From Verrucomicrobiota bacterium (GTDB taxonomy: Bacteria > Verrucomicrobiota > Verrucomicrobiia > Chthoniobacterales > UBA10450), in the NCBI GenBank assembly GCA_003219695.1, contig QHQA01000039.1, positions 1 to 57,636 of the forward strand: a DNA stretch of 57,636 bases, given 5' to 3'. The notes below the pieces were generated by a model. That model was not told where the DNA came from, did no database searches, and saw only the letters and a list, made by a program, of their open reading frames with translations. Below are positions 7,907 to 16,968 of the stretch, one piece after another. Positions within the stretch are counted from its first letter, which is position 1. Every line of letters begins with the position of its first letter. The translations under genes and the position numbers were made by a program.

Positions 7907-9030
7907 GTCTGGCAATCGCCGGAATGGGATGGGTGACGCCCCTGGGCAGGAGCGTTGATTCAGTGTGGGAGCAGTTGCTTCATGGGCATGAGGCATCTGC
8001 GACAACGATTTCCGAACAGTTTGGCGACCGCGACTACAGTGTCTTCCGCGTACCGGAATCGGCGATGGCGGGAGTTGCCCATCCGCGCCTTCGCCGAGCG
8101 AGTGCGATTTCGCGATTTGCCGCAGCAGCAGGTTTGGATGCGTTGCATGCCGCAGGCATAAACCTCGATTCCCAGAATGCTGAACGAACTGCGCTCATCT
8201 TTGCGATCTCAAATGGAGGCGTGATTTACACAAAGCGATTTTATCGCGACGTCGTTGAAGCAGGCGCGCAGTCAGCCAGTCCGCTTTTGTTTCCAGAAAC
8301 CGTCTTTAACGCGCCGGCCAGCCATCTCGCGGCGATTCTCGGGATCACCGGCGCCACTTATACTTTGGTCGGCGACGGAGCGGTAGGTCTTCTGGCAATA
8401 AAAATGGCCGAAGACCTGATGGCGAATGAGGCGCTCGACCATTGCCTTGTCGTTGGAACCGAAGAAGTCGATTGGCTCTTGTGCGATGCCTATCGGCGGT
8501 GGCGGCTGCTTCGCTTGCAACCGCCGATTGAGCCATTCAGTGAGCAACATCTGGGAATGATTCTGAGCGAGGGAGCAGGCGCAATCCTTCTCGGGCGCGA
8601 GGGCCCGTTGATCATCGAATGCGCGCATCCGGGCGGATACTTTACGAAGCGCGGCGAAGCGGAGGAAATTTTGAAGCGGATTCTAGGCGATTTGAGCCAG
8701 ACCGAAATCGATCTTGTTATCGCGAGCGCCAACGGTACGTTTGTCGATCAAGCGGAACGCAGAGCGTTAAAGCAGGCCATTCCGCGAACGCTCGTTTACA
8801 CCGCCAAGCCCTCCTTGGGCGAGAGCGCTGGTGCTGCAGGACTGTGGCAAGTCATCCTTGGGGCCCAAGCTTTGCGTTCTGCGGAGCTTCCGCCTGTGCT
8901 TCACGCGGACCCAGCCGTCAGGTTGTGGCTTTCGCTTGCACGCACGCCTGTGGCAAACGCGCGCCGCGCAATCGTTCTAAGCTGCGGAGTCAATCAACAG
9001 GCCGCAGGATTGCGACTGGCAGTTGGATGA
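7903..9030 (+). CDS. Ketosynthase-beta / chain-length-factor-like protein (catalytically dead)
   Basis: A 375-residue KAS-fold protein aligned with its upstream partner, but every catalytic position is changed. Cys is replaced by Asp158 in 'TLVGDGAVG', the first His by Asn277 in 'ASANGT', and the second His by Glu307 in 'AKPSLGESAGAAG'. The Lys is kept at 302. This is the pattern of a chain-length factor, which shapes the tunnel of a heterodimeric ketosynthase. The 4-nt overlap with the KS gene supports a 1:1 complex. The product could be a polyene, a polyketide or a special fatty acid, and cannot be told from here. Confidence 0.75.
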   Translation: MSLAIAGMGWVTPLGRSVDSVWEQLLHGHEASATTISEQFGDRDYSVFRVPESAMAGVAHPRLRRASAISRFAAAAGLDALHAAGINLDSQNAERTALIFAISNGGVIYTKRFYRDVVEAGAQSASPLLFPETVFNAPASHLAAILGITGATYTLVGDGAVGLLAIKMAEDLMANEALDHCLVVGTEEVDWLLCDAYRRWRLLRLQPPIEPFSEQHLGMILSEGAGAILLGREGPLIIECAHPGGYFTKRGEAEEILKRILGDLSQTEIDLVIASANGTFVDQAERRALKQAIPRTLVYTAKPSLGESAGAAGLWQVILGAQALRSAELPPVLHADPAVRLWLSLARTPVANARRAIVLSCGVNQQAAGLRLAVG

Positions 9031-9067
9031 TATTTGCTAAAGCTAGTAGCTGCATTCGCGTCACATA

Positions 9068-9086
9068 TGTCCCGACGTATGGGACA
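9068..9086. promoter_or_regulatory. Small inverted repeat upstream of sucB
   Basis: TGTCCC-N7-GGGACA lies about 60 nt before the sucB start and could be an operator. Only the symmetry supports this. Confidence 0.25.
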
Positions 9087-9144
9087 GACATTGACGAAAC
9101 GCGCCTCGACCGCGACGCTCGATTAGCTTACGTAATTCTTACGC

Positions 9145-10449
9145 ATGGCCATCGAAGTAAAAATTCCGTCGGTAGGCGAATCGGTGACCAGTGGGGTCGT
9201 CTCCGCTTGGCACAAAAAATCGGGTGAGTTTGTGGATGAAGGCGAAACGCTCTTCACGCTTGAGACCGACAAGGTTTCCACGGAGATCGTCGCCGAAAAA
9301 GCCGGCATTCTGGAAACGAAAGTGCCCGAAGGCCAGGAAGTGAAGATCGGCGAGGTGGTTGCAGTTATCGACGATTCGAAGCAGCGGCCGGAAGAAAAAA
9401 AGGCAGAGAAGCCTCCAGGAAAAAGGAAGGAACCCGAAGAAAAGAAGAAAGAGCCGGAGGGAAAGAAGAAAGAACCCGAGCCGGACAAAAAGGCCGCAGT
9501 TGTAGCCGCGGGCGTTGACCGCGGCAGGCCGGAGTCACCGCCTCCGGCGACAGCGCTTTCGCCCGCCGTCCGCCGAATCGTCGAAGAAGAGAAACTCGAG
9601 GCGGAGAAAATTTCCGGGACAGGCGTAGGCGGTCGCTTAACCAAAGCTGACGTGCTGGAAGCGGCGCAGGAACGCAAATCTGCAGGGAAAGCTGTTAGCT
9701 TCCCTAGGACGGCAGCGCCGTCCCCTACGGAAGTTGAAGCCTCCGCGGACGGCCGGTTCATTCGCAAGAAGATGTCGCCGTTGCGCCGCAAGATCGCGCA
9801 GCAACTGGTGATGGCGCAGCACACCGCGGCGATCCTCACCACATTCAACGAGTGCGATATGAGCGCCGTTCAGGAATTGCGCCGGAAGAAACAAGAAGAG
9901 TTCACGAAAAAGAACGGCGTCAAACTCGGACTAATGTCATTCTTTGTGAAAGCCTGCGTGGAAGCGCTTAAAGTCGTGCCCGTGGTCAATGGCCGCATCG
10001 AAGGCGACGATTTTATCCAAAACAATTTCTATGACATCGGCGTTGCCGTCGCGACCGAACGCGGGCTGGTTGTGCCGGTCGTGCGCGATGCCGGCAAGAA
10101 AAGTTTTGCCGATTTGGAACGCGACATCGCCGATTTCGCCGCTAAGGCGCGCGAAGGAAAATTGAAGCTTGAAGAGCTGCAAGGCGGCACATTCAGCATC
10201 ACAAATGGCGGAGTATTTGGATCGCTCTTCGCCACGCCGATCTTAAACCCGCCGCAGAGCGGCATTCTTGGCATGCACAAAATCATGCCGCGTCCCGTCG
10301 CCGTGGACGGCAAAGTGGAAGTCCGCCCGATGATGTATCTTGCGTTCAGCTATGATCATCGCGCAATCGACGGAAAAGAAGCCGTCACTTTTCTCATCAA
10401 GGTGAAGGAGTGCATCGAGGACCCGAAAAAGCTCCAACTGGATTTTTAA
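9145..10449 (+). CDS. sucB: Dihydrolipoamide succinyltransferase, E2 of 2-oxoglutarate dehydrogenase
   Basis: A 434-residue E2. The lipoyl domain is at residues 1-78 with the lipoylated Lys43 in '[10 protein letters not shown]'. A Lys/Glu/Pro linker follows, then a peripheral-subunit-binding domain near 133-170 ('[13 protein letters not shown]', '[12 protein letters not shown]'). The catalytic acyltransferase domain ends with His405 and Asp409 in '[13 protein letters not shown]'. The 'VGESV' start and the ending favour the succinyl over the acetyl enzyme. E3 (lpdA) lies 400 bp downstream; E1 is not in the window. Two palindromic repeats are embedded in the coding sequence, one on each side of the binding domain, both in linker regions. 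Confidence 0.9.
   Translation: MAIEVKIPSVGESVTSGVVSAWHKKSGEFVDEGETLFTLETDKVSTEIVAEKAGILETKVPEGQEVKIGEVVAVIDDSKQRPEEKKAEKPPGKRKEPEEKKKEPEGKKKEPEPDKKAAVVAAGVDRGRPESPPPATALSPAVRRIVEEEKLEAEKISGTGVGGRLTKADVLEAAQERKSAGKAVSFPRTAAPSPTEVEASADGRFIRKKMSPLRRKIAQQLVMAQHTAAILTTFNECDMSAVQELRRKKQEEFTKKNGVKLGLMSFFVKACVEALKVVPVVNGRIEGDDFIQNNFYDIGVAVATERGLVVPVVRDAGKKSFADLERDIADFAAKAREGKLKLEELQGGTFSITNGGVFGSLFATPILNPPQSGILGMHKIMPRPVAVDGKVEVRPMMYLAFSYDHRAIDGKEAVTFLIKVKECIEDPKKLQLDF
9501..9525 (+). repeat. Palindromic repeat (TGTAGCC hairpin family) inside sucB
   Basis: TGTAGCCGCGGGCGTTGACC-type unit with arms GCCGCGG/CCGCGGC, encoding V-A-A-G-V-D-R-G in the interdomain linker. It has the same core as copies in pxpB, yyaL, recQ and the GT39 gene. 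Confidence 0.75.
9681..9728 (+). repeat. Double-hairpin repeat inside sucB
   Basis: Outer TGCAGGG...CCCCTAC arms enclose two small hairpins (GGAAAGC...GCTTCC and GGACGGC-AGC-GCCGTCC). It encodes '[16 protein letters not shown]' in the second linker. It matches the recO copy at 19048-19099 in structure and in reading frame. Confidence 0.7.
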
Positions 10450-10460
10450 TTTCTCCACTT

Positions 10461-10491
10461 GTCATGTTGAGCGAAGCGAAACATCTCTGAT
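10461..10491 (+). repeat. Interspersed repeat GTCATGTTGAGCGAAGCGAA
   Basis: A direct repeat of the unit at 10799-10830. Together they bracket the GIY-YIG remnant. It is related to the GTCATTCCGAGCGAAG units elsewhere in the window. Confidence 0.7.
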
Positions 10492-10512
10492 TATTTCTGC
10501 TCAGGTGCGCAA

Positions 10513-10777
10513 TCACGACTACTGGGTTACATTCTCACGAACAAGCATTGCACCACGTTGTACATCGGCATCACGAACAACATAACGTAAACGACGCGAT
10601 CGCATGCGAGAAGAAACTGAAGGGCTGGCGCCGCAGTAGGAAAATTGCGCTTATCGAACAAACAAATCCGCGTTGGCTTGATCTCAGTGACGACTGGGAA
10701 CAGCAGCCAAAATTGTATGATCGGCCTTGGGAGACAGAAGAAATGATCCGAGATTCTTCGCTTCGCTCAGAATGACA
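10513..10777 (+). pseudogene. Remnant of a small GIY-YIG nuclease-domain gene
   Basis: The N-terminal piece reads DYWV-YILTNKHCTTLYIGIT, the GIY-YIG signature, after a one-base frame correction near 10530. It is joined to the family's C-terminal part 'EKKLKGWRRSRKIALIEQ', then 'NPRWLDLSDDWE'. The middle third is missing. The last residues and stop come from an inverted copy of the interspersed repeat at 10746-10777. This is a dead copy of a UPF0213-like gene, trapped between repeats, in the gap between sucB and lpdA. Confidence 0.7.
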
Positions 10778-10798
10778 CATGTTCGTTCCAGTAGCTTT

Positions 10799-10830
10799 GT
10801 CATGTTGAGCGTAGCGAAACATCTCAGATC
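10799..10830 (+). repeat. Interspersed repeat, second flank
   Basis: GTCATGTTGAGCGTAGCGAA..., near-identical to 10461-10491. It lies about 20 nt before the lpdA ATG and so forms part of its leader. Confidence 0.65.
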
Positions 10831-10851
10831 ATTGTTTGGCTCACAATAATC

Positions 10852-12258
10852 ATGGAAAAATTTGATGTCGTGATCATCGGCTCCGGGCCGGGCGGTTACA
10901 TTGCCGCCATCCGTGCTGGCCAACTCGGCCTGAAAACCGCGCTCGTTGAGAAAGACAAGGAGCTGGGCGGCACGTGTCTAAATGTCGGTTGCATCCCCAG
11001 CAAGGCGCTTCTCACTTCGAGCGATCATTTCATTTTCGTCAAAAAGGAAGCGGCCAAGCACGGCATCGTCATCGACGGCGCACGCGTTGATCTCGCCAAG
11101 ATGCAGGAGCGCAAGAACAAGGTTGTTAAGACGTTCAACAGCGGCGTCCGCTCGCTGATGAAAACGAACAAGGTCACGGTGATCGGGGGTCTGGGTACGA
11201 TTACTGCGCGTGGAAAAGTTTCGATTAAATCCTCCAACGGGGAGACGCAGGAGATCGAAACGAAAAATATTGTCATCGCCACTGGGAGCGCGCCGGTAGA
11301 ACTGCCATTTGCGAAATTTGACGGCAAAACAATTGTCAGCAGCACCGAAGCGCTGGAGTTCACCGAACCTCCGAAGAAACTCGTTGTAATCGGCGCCGGC
11401 GCGGTCGGCTTGGAACTCGGCTCGGTTTGGAACCGGCTCGGCGCGGAAGTAACGATGTTGGAATTTCTGCCGCGTATCGCGCTCGGGTTCGACCTTGAAC
11501 TGTCGAACCTGCTTCAGCGTTTGCTCACCGCACAGGGCATGACCTTCCATCTCGAAGCAAAAGTGACCGCGGTGAAGATCAACAATGGACTCGCGATCGT
11601 GACTGCGACCAAGGACGACCAGGAACTCAAATTCGAAGCAGACAAAGTTCTTGTGTCAGTTGGACGCCGCCCGTTCTCGAATGGGCTTGGCGCGGAAAAA
11701 GCTGGTGTTGAATTCGACGAAAAGAAGCGGATCAAGGTGGACAAACATTTCCGCACAAATGTGGAAGGCATTTACGCGATCGGCGACGTGATCGCCGGTC
11801 CAATGCTTGCGCACAAAGCTGAAGACGAAGGAATGGCGTGCATCGAAATCATCGCGGGCAAGGCCGGCCACGTAAACTACGACGCGATTGCCGGCATCAT
11901 TTACACGAATCCAGAACTCGCAGGCGTCGGCCTCACCGAAGAGCAAGCGAAAGAGAAAAAGATCGACGTGCATATCGGCAAATTCCCATTCCGCGCTAAC
12001 AGCCGCGCTCTTTGCAGTGATGACCTGGAAGGCATGGTCAAGTTTGTCGCTGACGCCAAAACCGATCGCATTCTCGGCGCACACATCCTGCACCACTTTG
12101 CTTCAGAGTTAATTGCCGAAGCCGTTTCAGTAATTGAATTCGGCGGCAGCTCCGAAGACGTCGGCCGCACTTGTCATTCCCACCCCACCTTGACCGAAGC
12201 TGTCAGGGAAGCCGCGCTCAACGTCGAGAAACGCGCGCTGCACATCATCAACCGCTGA
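10852..12258 (+). CDS. lpdA: Dihydrolipoamide dehydrogenase (E3)
   Basis: A 468-residue flavoprotein: FAD motif 'VVIIGSGPGGYIAAI' at the N-terminus, redox disulfide Cys42/Cys47 in 'GGTCLNVGCIPSKALL', NAD-binding 'VVIGAGAVGLELGSVW', and the second FAD motif 'GIYAIGDV'. The catalytic His444/Glu449 are in 'SHPTLTEAV'. It reoxidises dihydrolipoamide for the 2-oxoacid dehydrogenase complexes and works with the SucB encoded just upstream. A decayed copy of its last 60 codons lies at 16057-16243. Confidence 0.95.
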   Translation: MEKFDVVIIGSGPGGYIAAIRAGQLGLKTALVEKDKELGGTCLNVGCIPSKALLTSSDHFIFVKKEAAKHGIVIDGARVDLAKMQERKNKVVKTFNSGVRSLMKTNKVTVIGGLGTITARGKVSIKSSNGETQEIETKNIVIATGSAPVELPFAKFDGKTIVSSTEALEFTEPPKKLVVIGAGAVGLELGSVWNRLGAEVTMLEFLPRIALGFDLELSNLLQRLLTAQGMTFHLEAKVTAVKINNGLAIVTATKDDQELKFEADKVLVSVGRRPFSNGLGAEKAGVEFDEKKRIKVDKHFRTNVEGIYAIGDVIAGPMLAHKAEDEGMACIEIIAGKAGHVNYDAIAGIIYTNPELAGVGLTEEQAKEKKIDVHIGKFPFRANSRALCSDDLEGMVKFVADAKTDRILGAHILHHFASELIAEAVSVIEFGGSSEDVGRTCHSHPTLTEAVREAALNVEKRALHIINR

Positions 12259-12409
12259 TTGTCGTAGCGGCGTTTGTGTCAAACGCAGAATCCAGCTGCT
12301 TAGATGTAGTAACTCCAATAGCCGGGGAAACATTGCTGCTGGCTTGAAAGAGAAATTTCGCCTTGAATAATGCTGATGACCGACGGTTAAATCGGCGCGA
12401 TGATCTGCC

Positions 12410-12868
12410 ATGAGTAAGCCAAACAGAAAACTGACCTATCCAATTGGGTCAGTTTGGACGCTCGGCAAGCCAGCCCAAGCCGAGACCGGTCTCGGCAAAA
12501 TTGTTAAGATTGTTGGAAAGGCGGAAGATTTTCGCAGAGTAGTCGTAGTGGATTGCGAGCACCCCGAGAAAAAGGCCGAGGTCAGAATTAAGAATCTTGG
12601 CAACAAACTTGCGGAATGTGCCAAGGGTTTCGATCCCGGCAGTTACAAGCTTGCAGCAAACCGTGGGCGGATTACATCCAAAGCTCACGATCCCGCAGCG
12701 CACACCGTAAAACATTTATTTGTTGGCCGATTGCTGGAAGAAATTTCGTACGAGGGTAAGAAGGTACGCGTTTATCGCGACGGTGGTTTGGGACGCGAAA
12801 ACGTTTTGACGACTGAAGTTTTCCAGGCGTTGGATTTTATGCCGCGAACCTTGTTTTCGATGAAGTGA
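12410..12868 (+). CDS. Unrecognised 152-aa protein, partner of the downstream nuclease-like gene
   Basis: I do not recognise this family. The product is soluble and basic, with a beta-rich start 'KLTYPIGSVWTLGKP' and no signal peptide or membrane segment. Its last four bases overlap the ATG of the next gene (ATGA), so it is co-translated with a PD-(D/E)XK-like protein. Possible roles include DNA binding or regulating the nuclease, but nothing in the sequence settles this. Confidence 0.6.
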   Translation: MSKPNRKLTYPIGSVWTLGKPAQAETGLGKIVKIVGKAEDFRRVVVVDCEHPEKKAEVRIKNLGNKLAECAKGFDPGSYKLAANRGRITSKAHDPAAHTVKHLFVGRLLEEISYEGKKVRVYRDGGLGRENVLTTEVFQALDFMPRTLFSMK

Positions 12869-13422
12869 TTGGTTCTAGTCATGGAAGCACTCGTGGCTGT
12901 GCGTTATTGAAACAAGAAGCAGAAAGCGCAGAATTCTCTCTGCTACCTGGTACTCATAGCAATATCTCGGTCGAGGCCAAGAACGGCAGGAAAACTGTGC
13001 AGCCAGATTTAATTGTAAAGACGAAGAGTGTATATTGTGTTGTCGAGGCGAAAGGCCTGCGGCGGAGTTCATTTCAACATCGTCAGCTCGCCCGTGAGTT
13101 TCGTCTAGCGCACACAGCAGAAGATAAGATACCTCAGCAAACGCCACTACTTTTGTTGGTACTAACCAGGCCACCGCTGGTTCTCATTCAGGGCAAAGGA
13201 CGTCAATCACTGGAAACCGCTATTATGGCCGGACTGCGAGAGGAAATCTCGCCTGAAGAGATGTCAGGTTGGCAGGAAAAGATCCGTGAGACTGTGACCT
13301 GGATTACTTGGTCTGACATTGATCGGATTGTTCAACGAAATTTCAACGCCATGAACATAGCAGATCGTTCAGTGCAGGCCTCAATCAAGCGGCTGGTTCA
13401 GTCGATAAGCGAATTCCATTGA
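12865..13422 (+). CDS. PD-(D/E)XK nuclease-like protein, unknown system
   Basis: 185 residues with a restriction-endonuclease-like core. Asp is in 'KTVQPDLIVKTK' (about residue 50), followed by a beta strand carrying E-x-K in 'CVVEAKGLRRSS' (about 63-66). 'HRQLAREFRLAH' after it could supply the helix. The spacing D-x12-E-x-K suits the fold. The C-terminal half is helical and unassigned. It forms a two-gene unit with the upstream ORF. No methyltransferase or helicase is adjacent, so a classical restriction system is unlikely. A defence, repair or mobile-element role is possible. Confidence 0.55.
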   Translation: MIGSSHGSTRGCALLKQEAESAEFSLLPGTHSNISVEAKNGRKTVQPDLIVKTKSVYCVVEAKGLRRSSFQHRQLAREFRLAHTAEDKIPQQTPLLLLVLTRPPLVLIQGKGRQSLETAIMAGLREEISPEEMSGWQEKIRETVTWITWSDIDRIVQRNFNAMNIADRSVQASIKRLVQSISEFH

Positions 13423-13514
13423 TCGGCACGGCGGCACTCGGGGTAACAACAGGAACTGATCAACATCAGTTGGAAGTCAGCCGGAAATGATCACAGGTTA
13501 GAACAACTGCAGAA

Positions 13515-13709
13515 ATGTCAATATTGGTCGACGCGCTGGTAATTTCGCTAGTGCTTTACGCCTTTGGTGGCTGCCTTGCTTTGGTCGTGCTAGTCGTACG
13601 AGACGTCGTGTCAGCAATACATAGCGGTTACGCGCGAGGCCGCCAAATTCGGGAGGCGCGAAAAGCAGCGCGAAAGGCTCGCCGGATGGCGCGGACGCCG
13701 GTCGTCTAG
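13515..13709 (+). CDS. Small membrane protein with basic tail
   Basis: 64 residues: a hydrophobic helix spanning about residues 5-30 ('LVDALVISLVLYAFGGCLAL', then VVLVV), followed by an Arg/Lys/Ala-rich amphipathic tail (REARKAARKARRMAR). No family is recognised. It lies 92 nt after the nuclease-like gene on the same strand and might belong to that unit. Confidence 0.4.
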   Translation: MSILVDALVISLVLYAFGGCLALVVLVVRDVVSAIHSGYARGRQIREARKAARKARRMARTPVV

Positions 13710-13752
13710 TTTCAGCTGATTAAATTATTTGCTGTTCTCTCACTTAAGGCGC

Positions 13753-13938
13753 TCAGCGAATCGTCGCCTCACGTCGGCGAATTACAAACAGCGTCACCAG
13801 CGCGGAAACTGCGCAGATAATCGCGCCGAACGCTAGCGCGAATGGCGTGCCCAGCCGATGCGCGACGGCGCCGGCTTCGAGGCTGCCCAGTGGAATCATG
13901 GCGCCGAACATGAGCGACCACACGCCCGTGACGCGCCA
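13753..13938 (-). pseudogene. Fragment A: C-terminal 60 codons of an MFS transporter
   Basis: On the minus strand this reads '...GVWSLMFGAMIPLGSLEAG', then 'AVAHRLGTPFALAFGAIICA' and '...RRREATIR' stop. It is nearly identical to the end of the intact MFS gene at 17032-18354. No upstream part of the gene exists. It ends at a 21-nt palindrome (13942-13962). It is the leftover of a partial duplication. Confidence 0.85.
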
Positions 13939-13941
13939 CCG

Positions 13942-13962
13942 TTCGTTAGGGGGCCTAACGAA
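13942..13962. repeat. Perfect palindrome at the fragment A boundary
   Basis: TTCGTTAGG-GGG-CCTAACGAA, 9-bp arms with a 3-nt loop. It sits exactly where homology to the MFS gene stops and may mark a recombination or insertion junction. Confidence 0.6.
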
Positions 13963-13988
13963 TGAGGCCTAACACGGCTCGCTGTTTA

Positions 13989-15784
13989 TCACTTCGGCAC
14001 GAATGGCCAGAAGACAGGGATGAGAATGCTGGCTACGATCCAGAGGATGATGTTGAGCGGCGCGCCGATCTTAGGGAAGTCAGCAAAGCGATAACCGCCC
14101 GCGCCAAACACGTAGGTGTTGGTTTGATGTCCGATGGGCGTGGCAAAACTCGCGGCGCAACCAAACATGACCGCAACGGCAAATGGTCGCGCGTCCACTC
14201 CCATCGTCGCTGCGATCTCGAACGCGATGGGAGTTATTAATAGAGCAACGGCGTTGTTGCTGATCAGCTCCGTGAGAATAGTTGCGACTAAATACATCAC
14301 CGAAAGCGTCACGCGCGGACCGAAGTGGCCAACTGCCCCGGTGACACCGCCGGCGATGAGATGGGCAGCGCCGGTTTTTTCCATGGCGGCACCGAGCGCG
14401 AGCATGCCGAAAATCATGTAGAGAATTCTCCATTGGATGGCGCCGCGCGCTTCCTCGATGTCGAGGCAGCGCGTGAAGACCACGAAGATCGCGGCGATAA
14501 GCGCGAGCGCGGCAATGGGTAGCACGTGAAACGCAGCGAACACAATCACGCTGAGAATTCCGGCGACCGCGAGCGGCGCTTTGTGCCGGCGAAAAGCGCG
14601 TTGTGTCGGTTCGGTGAGACTGAGGAAGTCGCGCTCCTGCATGAGCCGATGAATCGCTTCGGGCGGGCCCTGCACAGCAGCGTGTCGCCAAAAGTCAGCT
14701 CGACGTCCTGAAAATTTTCCCGCAGGTTCTCGCCCTGGCGATGCACGGCCAGGATGAGCACGCCATAACGCTGCTCGAAATTGAGCTCATGCAGCGTCTT
14801 GCCCAGAAAAGTGGAGCGATTCCCGAGGATTCCCTCCATCAGGATGGTTTGTTGCTCGCCGATGGCTTCGAGGCCGAGGTTAGCTTCCGATTGGAAAACC
14901 ACGCCGGACATTTCCTTGATTCCTTTCACGCCGGCGATTGAGCTCTCGAGAAGGAGCTGGTCGCCGGCGGCGAATCGCAAACTCTTTAGTGGCGTCTCGA
15001 GCCGCTCGCCGCCGCGCACCACAGTAATGATCTGCGCTTCGCGTAACCGGGCGAGCGGCGTTTCGGCGATTGCTTTGCCCACCAGAGGCGACGCCTTACT
15101 GATCACGGCCTGGGTGAGAAATTGTCGCGTTATCCCCGCGCCGATAAGAGCCGCGAGCGTTTCCCGTTTGGGCAAAAGGTAGCGCGCAAAGGCGAGCAAA
15201 TATCCAACGCCGCCGACGACGAAAATGATTCCCAGCGGTGTGATCTCGAACATCCCAAATGGTGCGAGACCTCGGCGTCGCACAATGCCATCGACAAGCA
15301 GATTCGTAGAGGTGCCGATAAGTGTGATCGTGCCGCCGAAGATCGAGAAATAAGAAAGCGGAATAAGCAGACGCGATGCTTTCAAATTCGTGCTGCGCGC
15401 GAGGGCCAGAACCACGGGCACAAACACAACCACCACCGGCATGTGATTGATCAGGGCCGAGAGTGGCAACGTCAATGCGGCCAGAGCAAGCGCCGCCCGC
15501 CGTTCAGTCGTTCCGGCCATGCGGGTGAAAATGCGCGCGAGACAATCAATCACGCCGGTACGCTCCAGGCCGGCGCTCAGCACGAACATGCAACTAATCA
15601 CAATCGGCGCGCTGTTACTGAAGACGCTGAGTGTTTCATCCGCCGTGAGCACGCCGGAGACCAGCAACACACCCATCGCGCTCAGCTCCACCAGATCTGG
15701 CGAAAGCCATTCGCGTAGGAACGCGGTGAAAACCGCTACCACCAGGCAGAAGACGATGATGAGATGAAGAGTGTGCACGCTCAT
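13989..15784 (-). CDS. SLC13/DASS-type anion transporter with two RCK_C (TrkA-C) domains, frameshifted
   Basis: A membrane transporter in two frames. The N-terminal frame (start MSVHTLHLIIVFCLV at 15784) holds the first membrane half ('ALINHMPVVVVFVPVVLALA') and two TrkA-C-like domains ('GKAIAETPLARLREAQIITV', 'GKTLHELNFEQRYGVLILAV'). The C-terminal frame holds the second membrane half with 'TELISNNAVALLITPIAFEI' and 'FATPIGHQTNTYV'. The join at about 14679 needs one extra base (CTGCTG-TGCAG). This is the usual architecture of large sodium/anion (sulfate, carboxylate) symporters. It is flanked on both sides by MFS fragments. Confidence 0.8.
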
Positions 15785-15879
15785 TTCTCGGTCGCAGATT
15801 TCAGGCCGGTCGATTTTCTCGCAGACAACGCCGCCGATCACAACTGCGAAATTGTCGGCTTACTCTGTCCGGCGCGAGA

Positions 15880-16018
15880 CCGCGAGTTGTGTATCGCGCC
15901 GCCGCATGATGAGCAGCGTGACCAGCGCGGCGAGCGCGCAAATGCAAGCGCGAATGCGAGCGCGAACGGCGTGCCCAGCCAGTGCGCAACGACACCTGCT
16001 TCAAGGCTGCCAAGTGAA
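15880..16018 (-). pseudogene. Fragment B: second decayed MFS C-terminus
   Basis: The minus strand reads 'SLGSLEAGVVAHWLGTPFAL' and then, in another frame, an 'ALVTLLIMRRRD'-like end. This is again the C-terminus of the MFS gene at 17032. At least one frameshift is present. It lies next to the lpdA fragment. Confidence 0.75.
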
Positions 16019-16056
16019 TCACGTATAGCATGGACGCTGTGTACGGCATTTGTTGG

Positions 16057-16243
<187 letters not shown>

Positions 16244-16253
16244 ACATACGTCC

Positions 16254-16697
16254 TTAGGCTTCTGTGATTGGGCGCGCTTCAATGAATGGGAACTTGGCGA
16301 AATCGCGAATGTTCTCAGTGATTATTTCGTTCACACGCGCTTCACGCATGGTCACAGCGAGGAAGAGGTCATGCCATGCAGGCCCGGTTACTTGGAGCCT
16401 TCGACCTTCGCGAATCGACCGCAGAACGGTGCCCCGGCTCGGGTATATTTTTCGCAAGCGTCGCGAACGGTAAAGAATTTCTGCCCTTTTTGCAGCTTCC
16501 TCCGGCGTCATCGCAGGTTCGACAAACCGGCCCCGCGTGACCACAGCCATAAATTCGGTAAGATTTTGCGGAGCGAGACAGTAAAGCCCTTTTCTGCGCA
16601 AGCCGCGGTCCACGAGCACAGCCGCTGCTGAATGAAATGGAGAGTCCCGATAGGCGGCGTGCACGAGAACGTTTGTATCCAGTAACGCCTCTGCCAT
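16254..16697 (-). CDS. PIN-domain toxin (VapC-like ribonuclease)
   Basis: 147 residues with PIN acidic residues: Asp7 in 'ALLDTNVLVHAAY', Glu48 in 'QNLTEFMAV', and Asp110 in 'WHDLFLAVTM'. It should be a Mg-dependent RNase. The gene starts 6 nt after its antitoxin gene ends. The usual 'T-x-N-x-x-D-F' end is present as 'ITENIRDFAKF'. Confidence 0.85.
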   Translation of the reverse strand: MAEALLDTNVLVHAAYRDSPFHSAAAVLVDRGLRRKGLYCLAPQNLTEFMAVVTRGRFVEPAMTPEEAAKRAEILYRSRRLRKIYPSRGTVLRSIREGRRLQVTGPAWHDLFLAVTMREARVNEIITENIRDFAKFPFIEARPITEA

Positions 16698-16703
16698 TAG
16701 TGA

Positions 16704-16958
16704 CTATTCTTCGTAAATATCTTGCCGACTGAGTGAACGACGCGGCTTGCCGGGTATCGCCCCAAGGGGATCAGGTATAGCAGCTGAGTTGGCAGCGGCA
16801 CGGGAGTTCCACGGTTTGTGACGCAGCGGATGTTTTTGCATTCGCAAGTACTCCTCCAGCCCGTAGGTTCTGCTCGGCTTCCCATTCTTTGATACAACGA
16901 CGAAAGGTTCGTTTAGCGCGGCGCGCTCACGAATCTTTCTCGCAACATTATGCGGCAT
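16704..16958 (-). CDS. Antitoxin of the PIN toxin (Phd/YefM-like)
   Basis: About 84 residues starting at MPHNVARKIRERAALNEP (16958). 'FVVVSKNGKPSRTYGLEEYL' is typical of Phd/YefM-type antitoxins, and the Pro/Arg-rich tail would wrap the toxin. A longer in-frame start at 17078 would overlap the MFS gene and lacks family support. A 12-bp palindrome lies just upstream and is a likely autoregulatory operator. Confidence 0.75.
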   Translation of the reverse strand: MPHNVARKIRERAALNEPFVVVSKNGKPSRTYGLEEYLRMQKHPLRHKPWNSRAAANSAAIPDPLGAIPGKPRRSLSRQDIYEE

Positions 16959-16968
16959 GTTTTTAATT

